The translations under genes were made by a program, and so were the position numbers. From the NCBI RefSeq assembly GCF_018139145.2, contig NC_059483.1:4093001-4157000 (forward strand): a stretch of 64,000 bases of DNA. Direction: 5' to 3'. Shown here in pieces: positions 1-12,210 of this stretch. The stretch is from Gymnogyps californianus. Its lineage: Eukaryota; Chordata; Aves; Accipitriformes; Cathartidae. A model generated the notes under the pieces. The model saw only the letters and a list, made by a program, of their open reading frames with translations, made no database searches and was not told the DNA's origin. The first letter of the stretch is position 1, and each line of letters opens with the position of its first letter.

Positions 1-3000
1 GCGATATATTCTATTCAAGACCTCTTTTAGGTGCTGATTAAAACAATTAGCAATGCTTAATGCTTGCATAATTATTATTTTTTTTAATCTTCAGGCCACC
101 TCACCCGGCTAATAAAATCACTGGTTCTTTTCCCCTCCCTTTGCTGCTTTCCTCCATTTTCTGCTTTCTGTTCAGAAGCCTTGAATCATATTGAAAATCT
201 AGTGCCATCACACTGGTTTCTACGAAAGAAACATAGAATTACTGTGTTCGGCCTTTTTATTATGTTTCCTCAACTCAGTTGCATTTTGACAACCATTTTG
301 ATCAAGAAGACCCCAAACACAGCATGCATCTGAAAACACATTTGCTCCTGTAGACCTACAAAGGCTGCAGAGGACCAGGAAAATCTCTGTTCGGATAGAG
401 ATGCGGGAAAAGTGGGCTGGAGAAGTACGAAGAGACCAAATAAATTCCTATTCCTCCATACCACAGAAATTCAAGCAGAAAATTACGCGTTCAAGTGGCA
501 GCGAGATCCTGCCTTTGAGATGATGGTACAGTCTTTCCAATTACTGTGATTACAGAGAACTAGAGAGAAATTACCCTGTACCGTTACAAGACTGCTACTT
601 GTAAAGCTAAAAATAACAAGATAGTAACAAATTGTAAAACTTAAGCTACACTGATGTTCTTCCCATCGTTATTACATTCCTTACTACTTATCCAAAGACA
701 GATTTGAAATAATTACTGAGTGCACACATTTTACCAAGTAGATTACATTCACATATAATTACAAAAATAAAATATAATGGCTATATGGTAGTCAGAAACT
801 TAAACCTGTGAATAATGCACTGAATATATTACTAAGAAGCAATAATCAAACCTGATTTTATTCCATTTGAAAGATTTCATTCCCATATCATAAGTTTAAC
901 TGGAATAGAATAAACCGCTAATTGTGAAGTGAACAATGTCTTTATATGTCACTGCGTAATACCTTATTGGAATGTATGTTTTTTACAGGTGTTACTTGTA
1001 GCTCAGTAAATTATTAGTAAACCTTAAAGATATCGGAAATCTGATGTAAATCTGATCTTCTATCTGGATATAGTGGATCTCAAAGAGAATAGTTCAATTC
1101 TTCATATATCTCCTCTAATGAGTCCAGACAGCAAAAGCTCAATGAATATGCCAGATATTAGTTCCCCACTGAGCTTTTAAAAATTAAAAATTCAGTGCTT
1201 TAAACTCAACTGACCAAAATTAACCTTCCTTCTAGGAAACTGCACCAAACAAGGAGATTTAACCTTACCTTAGAAGCTATAAAGCCACATCTAATTGTAC
1301 ATAAATCAGACTAAAACGGCATATCTATTTTCTATTCTACACCTCAAGACCATCATCACAAAATACATGAATATTTTAGCCGACTGGTTAAGAGCTGGAC
1401 TACATAAAGTTGCACAGCCACCTCTGAGCATTAATAAACTGGGAATAAAACAACAAAAACAAAACCAAAAACCAACAAAGAACTCCGCAGAAGCCTCACT
1501 GTGCTCATATTCACACAAGGTGGAATTTAAGTCTTTCACTGTGTAACGTGGCTGGTGATGACTCCTGCAAGGAATTATGTGCCTCATTCCCCGGATAGAG
1601 GGGAAGGGCGGTGCGGTAACAGCAGTTTTCCACCTACACCTTTTTTATAGGGACTTCAGTAACGTAACGATTCTGTGGGTCACAAATACAAGGAGAACAT
1701 ACCCCAAGCAAAACTGTAAGTCGGACACGACCTCCAGTTTCAAAGATGCCTTCCAAGCAGCAGAGACCTGGCACCACCACCCTCCCTGTGCCTCTTGTTG
1801 CCTGCAAGGGAAGTTCCTTCTGCCCTGGGACCACCCTCGAGGTCCGAGCCATGCTCATCCCACCAAGCTTTGCCACCAGGCTATAACACATCAATCTTCT
1901 TCTCATCCTAATCTTCTTCTCCCTTTCACCTCAAGTAGGTTTGCCATCTTACTCAAGTCTTGACAATGGCTAACAGGTCCTTGAGGTTCACCCACAGCTT
2001 CAATTGGCATAACTTTTTCCCCTTACAAGAGCACATCTCTAGCCTAGATGCACTGAGATTAATATAGAAATTTTACTGGAAATAAAGGTTTGCAATCCCT
2101 TAGTAAGCATTTATTCTGGGGTTGTTTTGAGGGGAACCTAGCTAAAGAATTCCCGTCATATCTTAACTAAAACCAAACAAATATCAGAACAATACAGAAA
2201 TTATTAATAAGGTATTTAAATGTTCATTGTTTTCTGGCCTGGAAGGATAGGTACATTGTCATAAATGCTTTCAGGAATCATTTAGATGTCCACAATACAA
2301 TGCTGAGTATGTGATCGGGAAACTATGCTATCCTTCCTGCATAACATATTTAGCAGTTGAGGTAGATCTGAAGCACATGCGATGGAGATGAAAGTTAAAA
2401 TTTAAATAGCTTGGCAGTATTAAAACAAATATAATTACTGGCTATGTATAGCAGTGGCATCAGAGAAAATAAGAAGGCATATCAACAACCTCGCTCTAGA
2501 CAACATGCACAGTTATCTGATTATAAAAATACTGCTGCTCTCAAGATCTTTAACTCTACAGAAAACACATCCACCTCTCAATAAAGGCCACTGCTCAATT
2601 ATAGAAGTGTTCTCCCTGCCTTAAGAAAGATGTCTTCTTCCTTTTCCACCTTGCACTGTGAGAGATAACATCCAAGAACAGCTTACAGTCTAATAAAGAT
2701 TTTGTACGATTCTGGAAGTCAGTCTAGTTTTCACTATTCAGGTTAGCTAGAGAATGAATAAAGTAAGGGGCTGTGAATTTAGCACAAAGCAAAACTCAAT
2801 AGAATTACACTTTCCAATGTTTTTTCATCTAAACCAAGTTCTTAATATACAGCACAAAATAAATTCTCAAGGAAAATTTGAAACAGTTTGGATTTTACCT
2901 TTACACATCGTAATAAAAAGAATAGTATTGCTTGGATCTAATCAGAAACTTGTGATAAGAGCAGGAGGAAGGTAAAGTAACAAATCCTTGGTCCTGGGAA

Positions 3001-5475
3001 AGACCTATATTCAAGTAACATCACCCAACTCTGCAATCACAGCATAATAAATCTTCCATTCTTAACTACTTTACAAGCTGCAGATCAAAGGACAATTGTT
3101 CATCACACAGACACACAAGAAGGGATTCATACCTCCCAAATTCTAGCCACAATGATGTACAGGAGATAAAGTACTCTCTGTTCCCCCTGAGTTCACAGAA
3201 AAAGGGAGGGAGACTCCCCCAAGAGCAATTCAAAATGCAAATCTAAGACAGGTGCTCTGAGTTTCTCCTGGGAAAAATCTTTCTCATTCCACCAATTATA
3301 AAGGGTTATTTTCTATAATGACTCTTTGTAAGCTTTAGATATGACTGTAAGACCAGCCTGCAAATAGGAGGTAAAGATACTCCCCCGTTATCTAAACCTG
3401 TCGCACTGGCATTTCTAGGTGTTGAGGATTAGTGGAGACAGAATTGTCAAACCAGTTTAACAGCCAGCTGAAAACAATGGGGATTGAAAGATCAAGTAGC
3501 AAATAGACCCGTTAACATCATATGGGATGGATCAAAGCAAGGAAAAGGGCTATTGCATCGATACCCAATGCAATCTGATTGGAATAAAACCCATTTCTAA
3601 ACGGTAGAAATCAGGCTTTTTCTGTTTCGTCACTGGACACTGACATTACCCAGCAGACAAGCACTGATATGATACAGACTTCTGAAACCCTGAGCGACAG
3701 GGATCCGGTGCAGGAGATACTGATCCCACTTGGTCGCAGCAGGAAAGGAGGCGACTGGGAGCCAAGCCGCAGCTGTATCACACCCCTTTCCGGGGGGGAT
3801 GCTCTAAAACCGCTCACAATACTGGCTTCTGCTCCTCTCCCGGCTCACCCTCCCCAGGCACAACAGGGCTCGCCAAGAGCCCTTCCCAAATGCTCATCAT
3901 GTAATTAAGCACTGCCAGCCCAACCAAGGACCACAGTAATACGGATTTTGAGGACGTCTCAGAGACTTTTTAAAATAAATGGTGCCCTTTTTCTTTTTAA
4001 TAACAAATTCAATTCTCATAGCGAAAGTTTCCTAAAAATGTCCTCGGTATTAAGTGAATATGTTTGTCCTATTTTTATGTACCCCTTTGGGCGGCAGGCA
4101 GTTCAAAACAATCAGTTCTGGTTTTAAATACTATAGGAAGTGAGATGTTTGCTTCCAAGTATACATAAACGTGAGTCATAAAAAACCCACAAAGCTTTGA
4201 CAGATTTACTACAAAGAAAAATTTACATTACACAGTCACAGAGCCATGCATTGCCCAATGCCTATTAAGAGAACTCATCAAAAATACAGATATAAAACAT
4301 ACACCTTGCTTTTGTCTCAGTACGTTGCACGATTTTTATCTCCTATCCATAAATAATGGAAGCATCAGCACATTTGTCTGTGCACAATAACAAATCCCAT
4401 CCTCTTGGTAATTGTAAACACACTGAAGCTTGTTATTGACCTTGTATAAAATACTGACACAGGAAAATGGGGAAAAAAGAGAAACAAACTTTACCCCCCC
4501 AGCCATTACATCCAAAGCCTACCATGAACTAAAATACAGCTGAATTCATAACCTGTGATGTAAAAGGAATGAATCGTCATAAAAAATGAGCTGCAAAATA
4601 AAGTGTGGAGCAAATATAAAATCCAAATTTAATATAGTAAGGTGTATCCATCCACATAATGACAATTTACATGCATATTTTACTTGATTTAATCAGTCTT
4701 AGTTTTAATTCTTAAAATACCGGTTGCTGTAATGAAACAGAATTTATTACCAATCTGTACAACTAGCACTGCTGATCTTCATAAGTAATCCATTTATATA
4801 CTTTTGGACATTTGAATGGCTAAATTCATTAGGCACTCAGCTCTCATTGACTGCTTGCCTACCTCCTTTATGCCCCTTTGAAATTCCCTATGTTAATGCA
4901 GCACTGCCAGTACAAAATAAATTATTCATCTGATTGAGCAAGTACATTTCCTGAAACGTTCCTCGACTTGAATGAATGTTGGAAAATATATTTTTCTATA
5001 ACGATAATACAGCCATAACATTTTGACATAAAGTATCCTTTCCCACATTATCAGTTCTCAAGGACCGTAAAGGATTGTACTCATGCACTCTATTCAAAAG
5101 TGCTCTGAAAGAAACAATTCTTCCTACATGACTCTAAGAGGTAACAAAGTGCTATATCAGATCCAAGGACATATCAGTTTAAAAGGACCACAAAACTTTG
5201 TGTACAGAAATACTGTGTTTGATGGGCCATAAGGGATAAATGGAGGGGTCTGAACCATCATAGATCATAATAGGAGATATACAGCTTCCCCCGGCAGTAG
5301 ATGCGCGTGAGGCACGGTTTAGTGTCTATTACAACACTTTCTTTTTCATGCTCATAACTTTCTAGAGAAATTTTCCATGCCTGGTGTTGCTGCAAAGGCA
5401 AATCCATTTATGAAAGATCTATATCAGAATCTATTCATCCACTGAAGATGTTGTTATGTAGAGCTTGGTATTATA
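1..5475. other. Unique AT-rich non-coding DNA
   Basis: I see no gene. There is an A/C-rich stretch at about 1446-1486 and a GC-richer part at 1590-1880 whose 128-codon frame (1577-1963) has no recognisable domain. A run of C lies at 4493-4500. A purine-rich segment near 110-215 has a possible minus-strand donor but a weak acceptor. Confidence 0.5.
3620..3900. other. GC-richer patch, no gene recognised
   Basis: Noticeably more G, C and CpG than its surroundings (for example CCGGTGCAGG, GGTCGCAGCAGG, TTTCCGGGGGGG). Both strands have frames of 68-79 codons without any family signature. It could be an old insertion or an unrecognised exon region. Confidence 0.3.
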
Positions 5476-5515
5476 AGATATATATAGTGTGTGTGTATAT
5501 ATACACACACACACC
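5476..5515. repeat. TA/TG/CA microsatellite with perfect palindrome
   Basis: (TA)n, then (GT)5, ATATAT and (AC)n. Bases 5487-5512 form a 26-bp perfect palindrome, five GT units, ATATAT, five AC units, able to form a hairpin or cruciform. Confidence 0.95.
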
Positions 5516-8500
5516 TATTAGCAAATCCCCTTTTTCCAACACGAAAGCGTATAGTTTTACTAGAAACTAGACATTTGGACTTTAAAAAGGACAATTCTTA
5601 TTCAATTCATAAAATGCTTTTTAAAAAATGTTAAGTTTTGCATGCAAAGCCACTTTACAGAATTGTCATTAAGAAATTGGACCCTGGCAGTGCAAACTAA
5701 AACCAGAATATCCCCAAATAATGAAAAAACACTACTGAAGGAGTTAGCCTGCAGGAATGCCTGTGCAAGATGTGTGCCAAATTGCTTTTAAAAAGATCAT
5801 ACCTCATCTACATGCAGTTTATGTCTGTACAAGTGCTTCTATCAAGAAAAGCATGTTTATATTCCAGTGGCAGAGGCTGAAGGAGCATCCAGGCAACGTG
5901 GAGGGGCAACATTCACGTCCGACTTTGAGTCGGGTGAGGATGCAGAACGACTTAAATGGGAGAATTTTTAGTTATACCAGATGACTCCTCTCACTCCCTT
6001 TCCATCCTGAAAATACTAATGCCATTGATCTCATTCCATATCACCATACAACCATATGTGAAATGTTCAAATATTTCTGTAAAAATCCTGTTTTCCAGCC
6101 AGAAAAAGATTAGTAGTGATCGTATTATCTTTAATGTTGTTCTTTTTTATAGACTGTTAAAACTTAGAAAGTGTACTTATGTGCTCAGCATCTTGTAAAA
6201 TTGCTAATAAGTGGCAATTACAGTTATTAATACTTTCCCTGTAACTGAGAAAGCATATCCTTTTCATTAGACAAAGTAGTTTGTCAGAGAAAATTAGTGA
6301 AATAACAAGCCAATTTCCTATTATAATAAGGCAATTTCAAAGAAAGGAGCTGTCTTCAGATAATTCAGGGCTCGATTTGACAAACGGCAAACACTGCCCA
6401 GACTATCCGCAGACTTTCCTGCTGTCACACACTGCACAGCTCAGGGGACCACGTGAGCTGGCCCCAGGTTTTGTACCACCGCACTTGAGCGTCTCTGCGT
6501 GCCCCTTCACTCCTCTCCGATAGCAAGAAGAATATTTGGCTTGAGATTTTTTTTTTTTTTTGACAATCACTACATGTTTCACTGACTGTTGCACTTTATG
6601 TTCCCCAGTATTTCACTGTGAAGTGGATAAATCCCAATTTCACCGGCACCAGAGGTCTTCAAGGGGGATTAAATGAAAACACGCACATTTCTTCTAGTCA
6701 CTGCTTGAGACACTTGTGTATTGTTTTTGAGTGATCATTAATGAGCACTCTGAGCCAGAATGATGAATTTTTAATGTAACAGGTAGACTACCCAACACTA
6801 CAAAGAAAAGCCCTTCTGAGGCAGGAAGATAGGTGTGCACGTCCCCGAGGCAGCGAGGCTGCTAACTCCAGAGTTAGAGTTAAAGCAAGCGGAGAAGAAA
6901 CAATAAGTATCTACAACGGGTTTTGCTCAGCATGTTCCAAGGGTCCTTACGCCAAATTTCTGTAACAGCCACTTCCCCTTGCAGATGGATATTCCTGAAT
7001 CTCGGCACCATGTTTTCTAACTCCCAGAAACAGCAAAAGCCAATGTCAGTATACTCTAAGTGAAAAATTAAGCCTTATAAATTTACCTTCCTACATGGCT
7101 TTGCCCTGAAATAAATGTGAAATATGTGAGTATTACAAATGCAAGTATCAGTCAACAACTTTAATTTTAAAATAACAGCTTGGCTTTAACAAAGTCTAAA
7201 GCATACTTTAAATTTATACCCAGGATGGGTTGCCTCATAAGACAGATGCAGAAATACAAACCTGTATTTCTCTACACATCATGAAACTGATAGCATACAA
7301 GAAGAGAATAAATTTTACAAAGATATTCACAGATGTGTTTTTAAATATAGTTTTTGAAATTTTCTAGGAGATACCAGCTCCTATTTAGATAACCAGTTCA
7401 AAAGAAATAGTCTAGCTTTACTTTTATGCACCCATAAAGTTCCTTCCACTAAATGTTCAGTGAAGTATCAGACAGTAAACTGTGAAAAACAGAACCATAA
7501 AGCTAAAAGGTAAACATGGGAAGAATATACAAGCTTTTTAAAGAGATACATTAAAATGAAATTCTGTATCTATTTTTATCTAATAAATATATTTATTTTT
7601 GTACAGTATCGGATGTCAAAACCATTCAAGATACTCATACCAAATCTCTGAACATTAAAAAAAAAAAGCAGTAAGTCCAGTCTCCAATATTGTTTAGGGA
7701 ATGCTGATAAGTAACAAATTGAACAGTCTATTAGATTCAAAAGAGGTTGGTGTAGTTGGTAAAAAGTTTACCAAATTTACACATTTATATATTCAGCTTT
7801 GTGTGGTTTTTTTTCTCTGTATACTCATTACTATAACTCCAGACCTATTAGAAAATTTTCTTCATGGACAGCACATTGTTGGTTACAGTCAAATCAGGTT
7901 GAATCAGGTTAAGAAAAAAAGGCAAACCTGAAATGATAAAAACAAGTAAGGTTTTTATTATTATTAACCAGAAGAAAAAAGGGAAGAACAAGAGAATACC
8001 TTTGGCAATAAAAATAATTTGCTGTCTCTTGCTTGCTTGTTTGTATCTTCAATTCAAATGTGTCAGTGCTAAGAAGAGAAAAATCACCCACTGCATTCCA
8101 GTAGGTTATCCAGAAGCTTTAGATTTGCCCACAGCAGGGTCATTTTGGGAAGCCGGGAGGCTGCCACACTTCCCAGGCCCGTGTGGCAGACTGAATCACA
8201 CAAAAGCCATTTCAACTTGTTTGCATGAACCGCAGAATTCAGAGCAATGGTTCTGAACTACCATAGAAGTGATACAAAATCCTCCGCGTGTGCATAGCAA
8301 ATCCATTTTGACAGACTTGCTGTACGTGGTCTTGTCCGTCAGCATCAGCCTTGCCCTGGCAGCAACGTGCTGGGTCTCCTCTCCGGCGGGGATAAGGCAG
8401 GCGGAGTGGGAGACTGAGATGGAGCAGTCTGGCACCAGTTCTTGGATAGTTCCAGCTTATCACATTCTTGCGCTGTATTGCACAGCAATCTAACCTACAC

Positions 8501-10889
8501 AGAGCAGCCTGGAGTCCTCACAGACAGCAGAGGAAGTGGCTCTTAACCTTGGAAAACCCTCAGACCTCTACATGATTATGGAAAAATGACACCACCATGA
8601 CAATATGAAACCGCACATTATATATACAGAAGGCATAAACATGATCTATGCGCAGTATAAGTATTTATACTGCTGCTAACACTATGTGCGAAGTCCTAAC
8701 GATTCATTAGTTTTTTAAAATATATTAATGCACTTCTAAAAATCAAGCCCACAGCTTTGGTATTAAGGATGTGTAAGGATTTGCTGTCCTCATGAAAGGC
8801 ATCGCTTAATATCAGCTGCAGAAACATGGCAGAATTCATGGGCAGCTACAGAGTTCTATTTAGTTTAATTTTGGGACACTCCTTCCCACTAATTGCTCAG
8901 CAGGAGGAACAGTAATTATGTGAGCTGCAATATACAGGGTACAAAAAAAGCAATGCAAATTTGTCACACCAATGAAAAGGCTGAGAAAGTCATATTTTTT
9001 AAAAAATTAATTAGATCCAAGCACTAAACAATACAGTAATTGCTCTCTGGCATAACTTTCCAACAACTACAGGAAAGGAGTAAAGGTTTCCAATAAGTAC
9101 ACATGAGAAATATAATTTTTTACAGTTTTATTTTCATTAGTTTAAGTTTCTAGACAATCACAAATGCAACGTAACTTTCCTTTTTGTAAAACAAAGAGGG
9201 TAGAAAATTCCTAGACCTTTTCAATGAAAAACTGCTTCCAAGTATAACACTATAGAGTTATTTTCTTCTTTCCTTTTTCACGACACTCCCATGGTAAACT
9301 GCTTGAACACTCCTTAACAGTAAAATACATCATTAGCAAATACCACTCATACTAGACTCCAGTGGGACATAAATGCAAACAATTCTTTAGACCCTCCCAG
9401 CGTTATCAATGTGTAGCACTGAACAGCTGTTATGCACATATGAGGCACGGATAAATTGCTCTAATATGCTTATTTCTTTTTTTTTTAAATTGATCCAAAA
9501 GCAGCATAGACGTTAAGTATGCAAGAAGACGACGGCAAGATCACGGCCTTTTCATGTAAGACTGATAAAACCCAGTGCTTAAAAAGAAAGATTAAGTTCA
9601 GATAGGTAGTCTGAAGTGCAGATGTTCATCAGAGCCTTTGAACAATTTTCTACTCTCTGAAGTGCCCAGGTCTCGTGCACAGTGCAAGCAATTACAATGC
9701 AATGCCGAACAGATGAGCAACACCAAGACTCTTCCAGACAGCGTATCACCCTCTCCTGTGGGCCCAGGTCTTCCTTCCTCGTAAAATTAAGTGAGGATGA
9801 AACAGATCTGGCAGTTCTCAGTTTAAGATGCCTGGATGTTACCGGATACTCAAGCTGAGGTTGATGAGTCCATGAAATTGGATCTAGGCTTTAGTACTGA
9901 ATCTAAATCATCAAAACAAGTTGATATAAAGTGCTGATCTTTGTGTTCAATCTTGTTCCAAAAAAGTTTAACTTTTTAAAGGTAGGCTTTATACTGGATC
10001 AGTCATTCATAGTCATACTGCAGCCAGCTCATTTTCATACATTCATATAGGTGTAAAGGCTGTATCGTGTCCTGTGCTAGCCTGAAAGGAATACAGTTGC
10101 ATACTCATGCCTGATCCAGCTCAAACATATATTTCTTGGTCATCCAGAGGAGTGCACATCCAGAAATGACTGTAAAACAACAGTCCACAGGACTGTGGCT
10201 GATGTTCTTTAAGGACAGCGCAACCGTGCCCAGAGAATTTCAGTGATGGTAGCTGGCGTGTTTGTGGAGACAAAGTAAAATCTGGAGTTGGAACTGAAAT
10301 ATTTTTATCACTGAAGAGTTTTCCAAAGAGAAACACCCACTTTAAAATGTCAACGGAAACATTTTGAGTTTTTTTCAAAACAATTTTTCATTCCACCTGT
10401 TTAAGTTAGATCCTTATTTTTTAAGCAACTGTTTTCCCTTGGGGAAGCAATGAGTCCAAAATTACCTTTTTTTCCTCCATTTTTTCATGTTTTCGCAGCT
10501 AGAAAAAGTTAGGAAATGCTTAGATAAACCCCTGCCACCAAGGCTATATTCTTACCTCTATATATTTCTGAATGAATGAGCAAGTGAAGATGACACTGAG
10601 ACAAAAAAGACAAATACACCTTTATACAAAAGGCACTAGAATATGTAAGAAATGCCACCTTTAGCAAGCCAATTTTAGTCTCCTTTTTCCCTGTATAAAT
10701 GGAATCAATAACATTGTAGGGTTGCTGTATTGGTTAATGTTTCTAAGTGCTTTTAGGATTGAGAAAAATCCTGGCCTACCATTCAGGCACTATTTAGGGC
10801 TATAGTGCTGGAAAAACATGTCACATGCATTCAGATCCTAAGCATTCGCATTATTGATATTCATGGCTGCCGTTAAACTGCTTTAAATT
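5516..10889. other. Unique AT-rich non-coding DNA
   Basis: No gene is recognised. Content: a T run near 6546-6560, GC-richer 6420-6520 and 8090-8520, and two minus-strand splice-like segments with excellent acceptors but very small size (10466-10498 and 10556-10595), treated as likely pseudo-exons. Confidence 0.5.
8090..8520. other. GC-richer patch, no gene recognised
   Basis: About 430 bp with locally raised GC and several CpGs (CCTCCGCGTG, CTCCGGCGGGGAT). Frames on both strands reach 74-107 codons but overlap each other and show no domain. A decayed promoter, an exon of an unseen transcript or an old repeat are all possible. Confidence 0.3.
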
Positions 10890-11120
10890 AAAGTTGCCAG
10901 GGAAAGGGAACCTCAATCCATCCCACTCCTACCAGTTTAATGCCAGTGCCAGCAATAGCTGCCCAGAGCCTGGAGAGGGACCACAGGTCAGCAGGAGAGC
11001 ACCTGAAGAGCAGCACAAAGGAACTCCAGCCACCCCAGTGAGTCACCTTCACCAGGTGCCCAATTTAAATGCCTCTGTGCAAATGCACGTAGCACGGGGA
11101 ACAAACAAGAGGAGTCAGAG

Positions 11121-11318
11121 ATGTGCGCACGCCTGCAGGGCTATGATCTTATTGGCATCATGGAGACGTGGTGGGATGGCTCCTATGACTGGAGTGTTGG
11201 CATGGAAGGATACAGGCTCTTTAGGAAGGACAGGCAGGGGAGACAAGGAGGGGGTGTCACCCTCTATGTCAGTGACCAGCTGGAGTGCATGGAGCTCCGC
11301 CTGGGGATGGATGAGGAG
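11121..11318 (+). pseudogene. CR1 ORF2 endonuclease fragment
   Basis: The frame from 11121 reads as the N-terminal part of an APE-type endonuclease, the enzyme that nicks target DNA for target-primed reverse transcription. Visible family signatures are GIMETWW, with the Glu codon at 11163-11165 in the position of the family's catalytic Glu, then GYRLFRKDR and a GGGV-LYV block. Family similarity continues to LGMDEE at about 11301-11318 and then stops abruptly. The rest of the endonuclease and the front of the reverse transcriptase are missing. The ATG at 11121 is only where the frame happens to open; family similarity starts earlier, near 11070. Confidence 0.9.
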
Positions 11319-11925
11319 CAAGTTTGCCGACGACACGAAGCTGTGTGGTGTGGTCAACATGCTGGAGGGAAGGGATGCCATCCAGAGGGACCTGGACAGG
11401 CTTGAGAGGTGGGCCGTGCGAACCTCATGAAGTTCAACAAGGCCAAGTGCAAGGTCCTGCACATGGGTCAGGGCAATCCCAAGCACAAATACAGGCTGGG
11501 CGGAGAATGGATTGAGAGCAGCCCTGAGGAGAAGGACTTGGGGTGTTGGTTGACAAGAAACTCAGCATGACCCGGCAATGTGCACTTGCAGCCCAGAAAG
11601 CCAACCGTATCCTGGGCTGCATCAAAAGCAGCGTGACCAGCAGGTCGAGGGAGGTGATTGTGCCCCTCTACTCCGCTCTCGTGAGGCCCTGCCTGGAGTA
11701 CTGCGTTCAGCTCTGGGGGCCCCAGCATAGGAAGGACATGGACCTGTTGGAGCGAGTCCAGAGGAGGCCATGAAGATGATCAGAGGGCTGGAGCACCTCT
11801 CCTATGAAGACAGGCTGAGAGAGTTGGGGTTGTTCAGCCTGGAGAAGAGAAGGCTCCGGGGACACCTTACAGCAGCCTTCCAGTACCTAAAGGGGCCTAC
11901 AAGAAAGCTGAGAGGGACTTTTTAG
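11316..11925 (+). pseudogene. CR1 ORF2 reverse-transcriptase C-terminal remnant, frameshifted
   Basis: This begins with the catalytic palm motif FADD (11323-11334), followed by DTKL, then residues typical of the CR1 RT C-terminus: [36 protein letters not shown] and [16 protein letters not shown]. The frame changes near 11411-11418, 11538-11547 and 11761-11773. Each change fits loss of one base from a G or C run, relative to the expected CR1 reading. The last frame ends at a TAG at 11923-11925. Upstream RT motifs were lost in the internal deletion. No function is expected. The three similar single-base losses could be decay or assembly error in homopolymers. Confidence 0.92.
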
Positions 11926-12210
11926 AAGGGCGTGCAGTGATAGGACAAGGGTAATGGCTTTAACCTGCAAAAGAGTAGATTTAGACCAGATGTAAGGAAG
12001 TTGTTCTTCACTGTGAGGGTGGTGAGGCACTGCAACAGGTTGCACAGAGAAGTTGTGGATGCCCCCTCCCTGGCAGTGTTCAAGGCCAGGCTGGATGGGG
12101 CTTTGAGCAACCTGGTCTAGTGGAAGGTGTCCCTGCCCATGGCAGGGGAGTTGGAACTAGATGGTCTTTAAGGTCCCTTCCAACCCAAACCATTCTATGA
12201 TTCTGTGATT
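11926..12210 (+). other. CR1 3' untranslated region and terminal octamer repeats
   Basis: This is the conserved CR1 3' segment that the element's own reverse transcriptase is thought to recognise when it starts copying. It contains the usual CR1 tail wording (a GTTGTGGATGCC...CCTGGCAGTGTTCAAGGCC-type block and GAACTAGATGGTCTTTAAGG), then CCCTTCCAACCCAAACC and the two imperfect octamers at 12192-12207 with a partial third (ATT). It establishes the element's sense orientation as plus and gives an exact 3' boundary at about 12210. Confidence 0.93.

Larger units (their letters stand above)
10890..12210 (+). mobile_element. CR1 LINE retrotransposon, 5'-truncated and internally deleted
   Basis: This is a non-LTR retrotransposon of the CR1 clade, the dominant LINE of bird genomes. 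In order it holds about 200 bp resembling the ORF1/ORF2 junction, the ORF2 endonuclease start (from about 11070), a jump at about 11318 into the C-terminal reverse-transcriptase part, a 3' untranslated region from 11926, and the terminal octamers ATTCTATG (12192-12199) and ATTCTGTG (12200-12207). The tail has no poly-A, as is usual for CR1. The region is clearly GC-richer than its AT-rich flanks. Its 5' limit is approximate. No target-site duplication was seen, which is normal for CR1. It cannot encode a working ORF2. The clade call is very secure; the subfamily is not determined. Confidence 0.96.

Noticed and set aside
10466..10595. Two minus-strand micro-segments (10466-10498, 10556-10595) with excellent acceptors
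   Set aside because: They are very small, each with two open frames, and low-complexity in the first case. Phases do not extend the candidate series.
10894..11430. 178-codon plus-strand frame
   Set aside because: It is CR1 sequence read partly out of the ORF2 frame across the internal deletion. It is not an independent gene.
11115..11728. Minus-strand frames of 63-123 codons
   Set aside because: They are antisense shadows of the GC-rich CR1 element.
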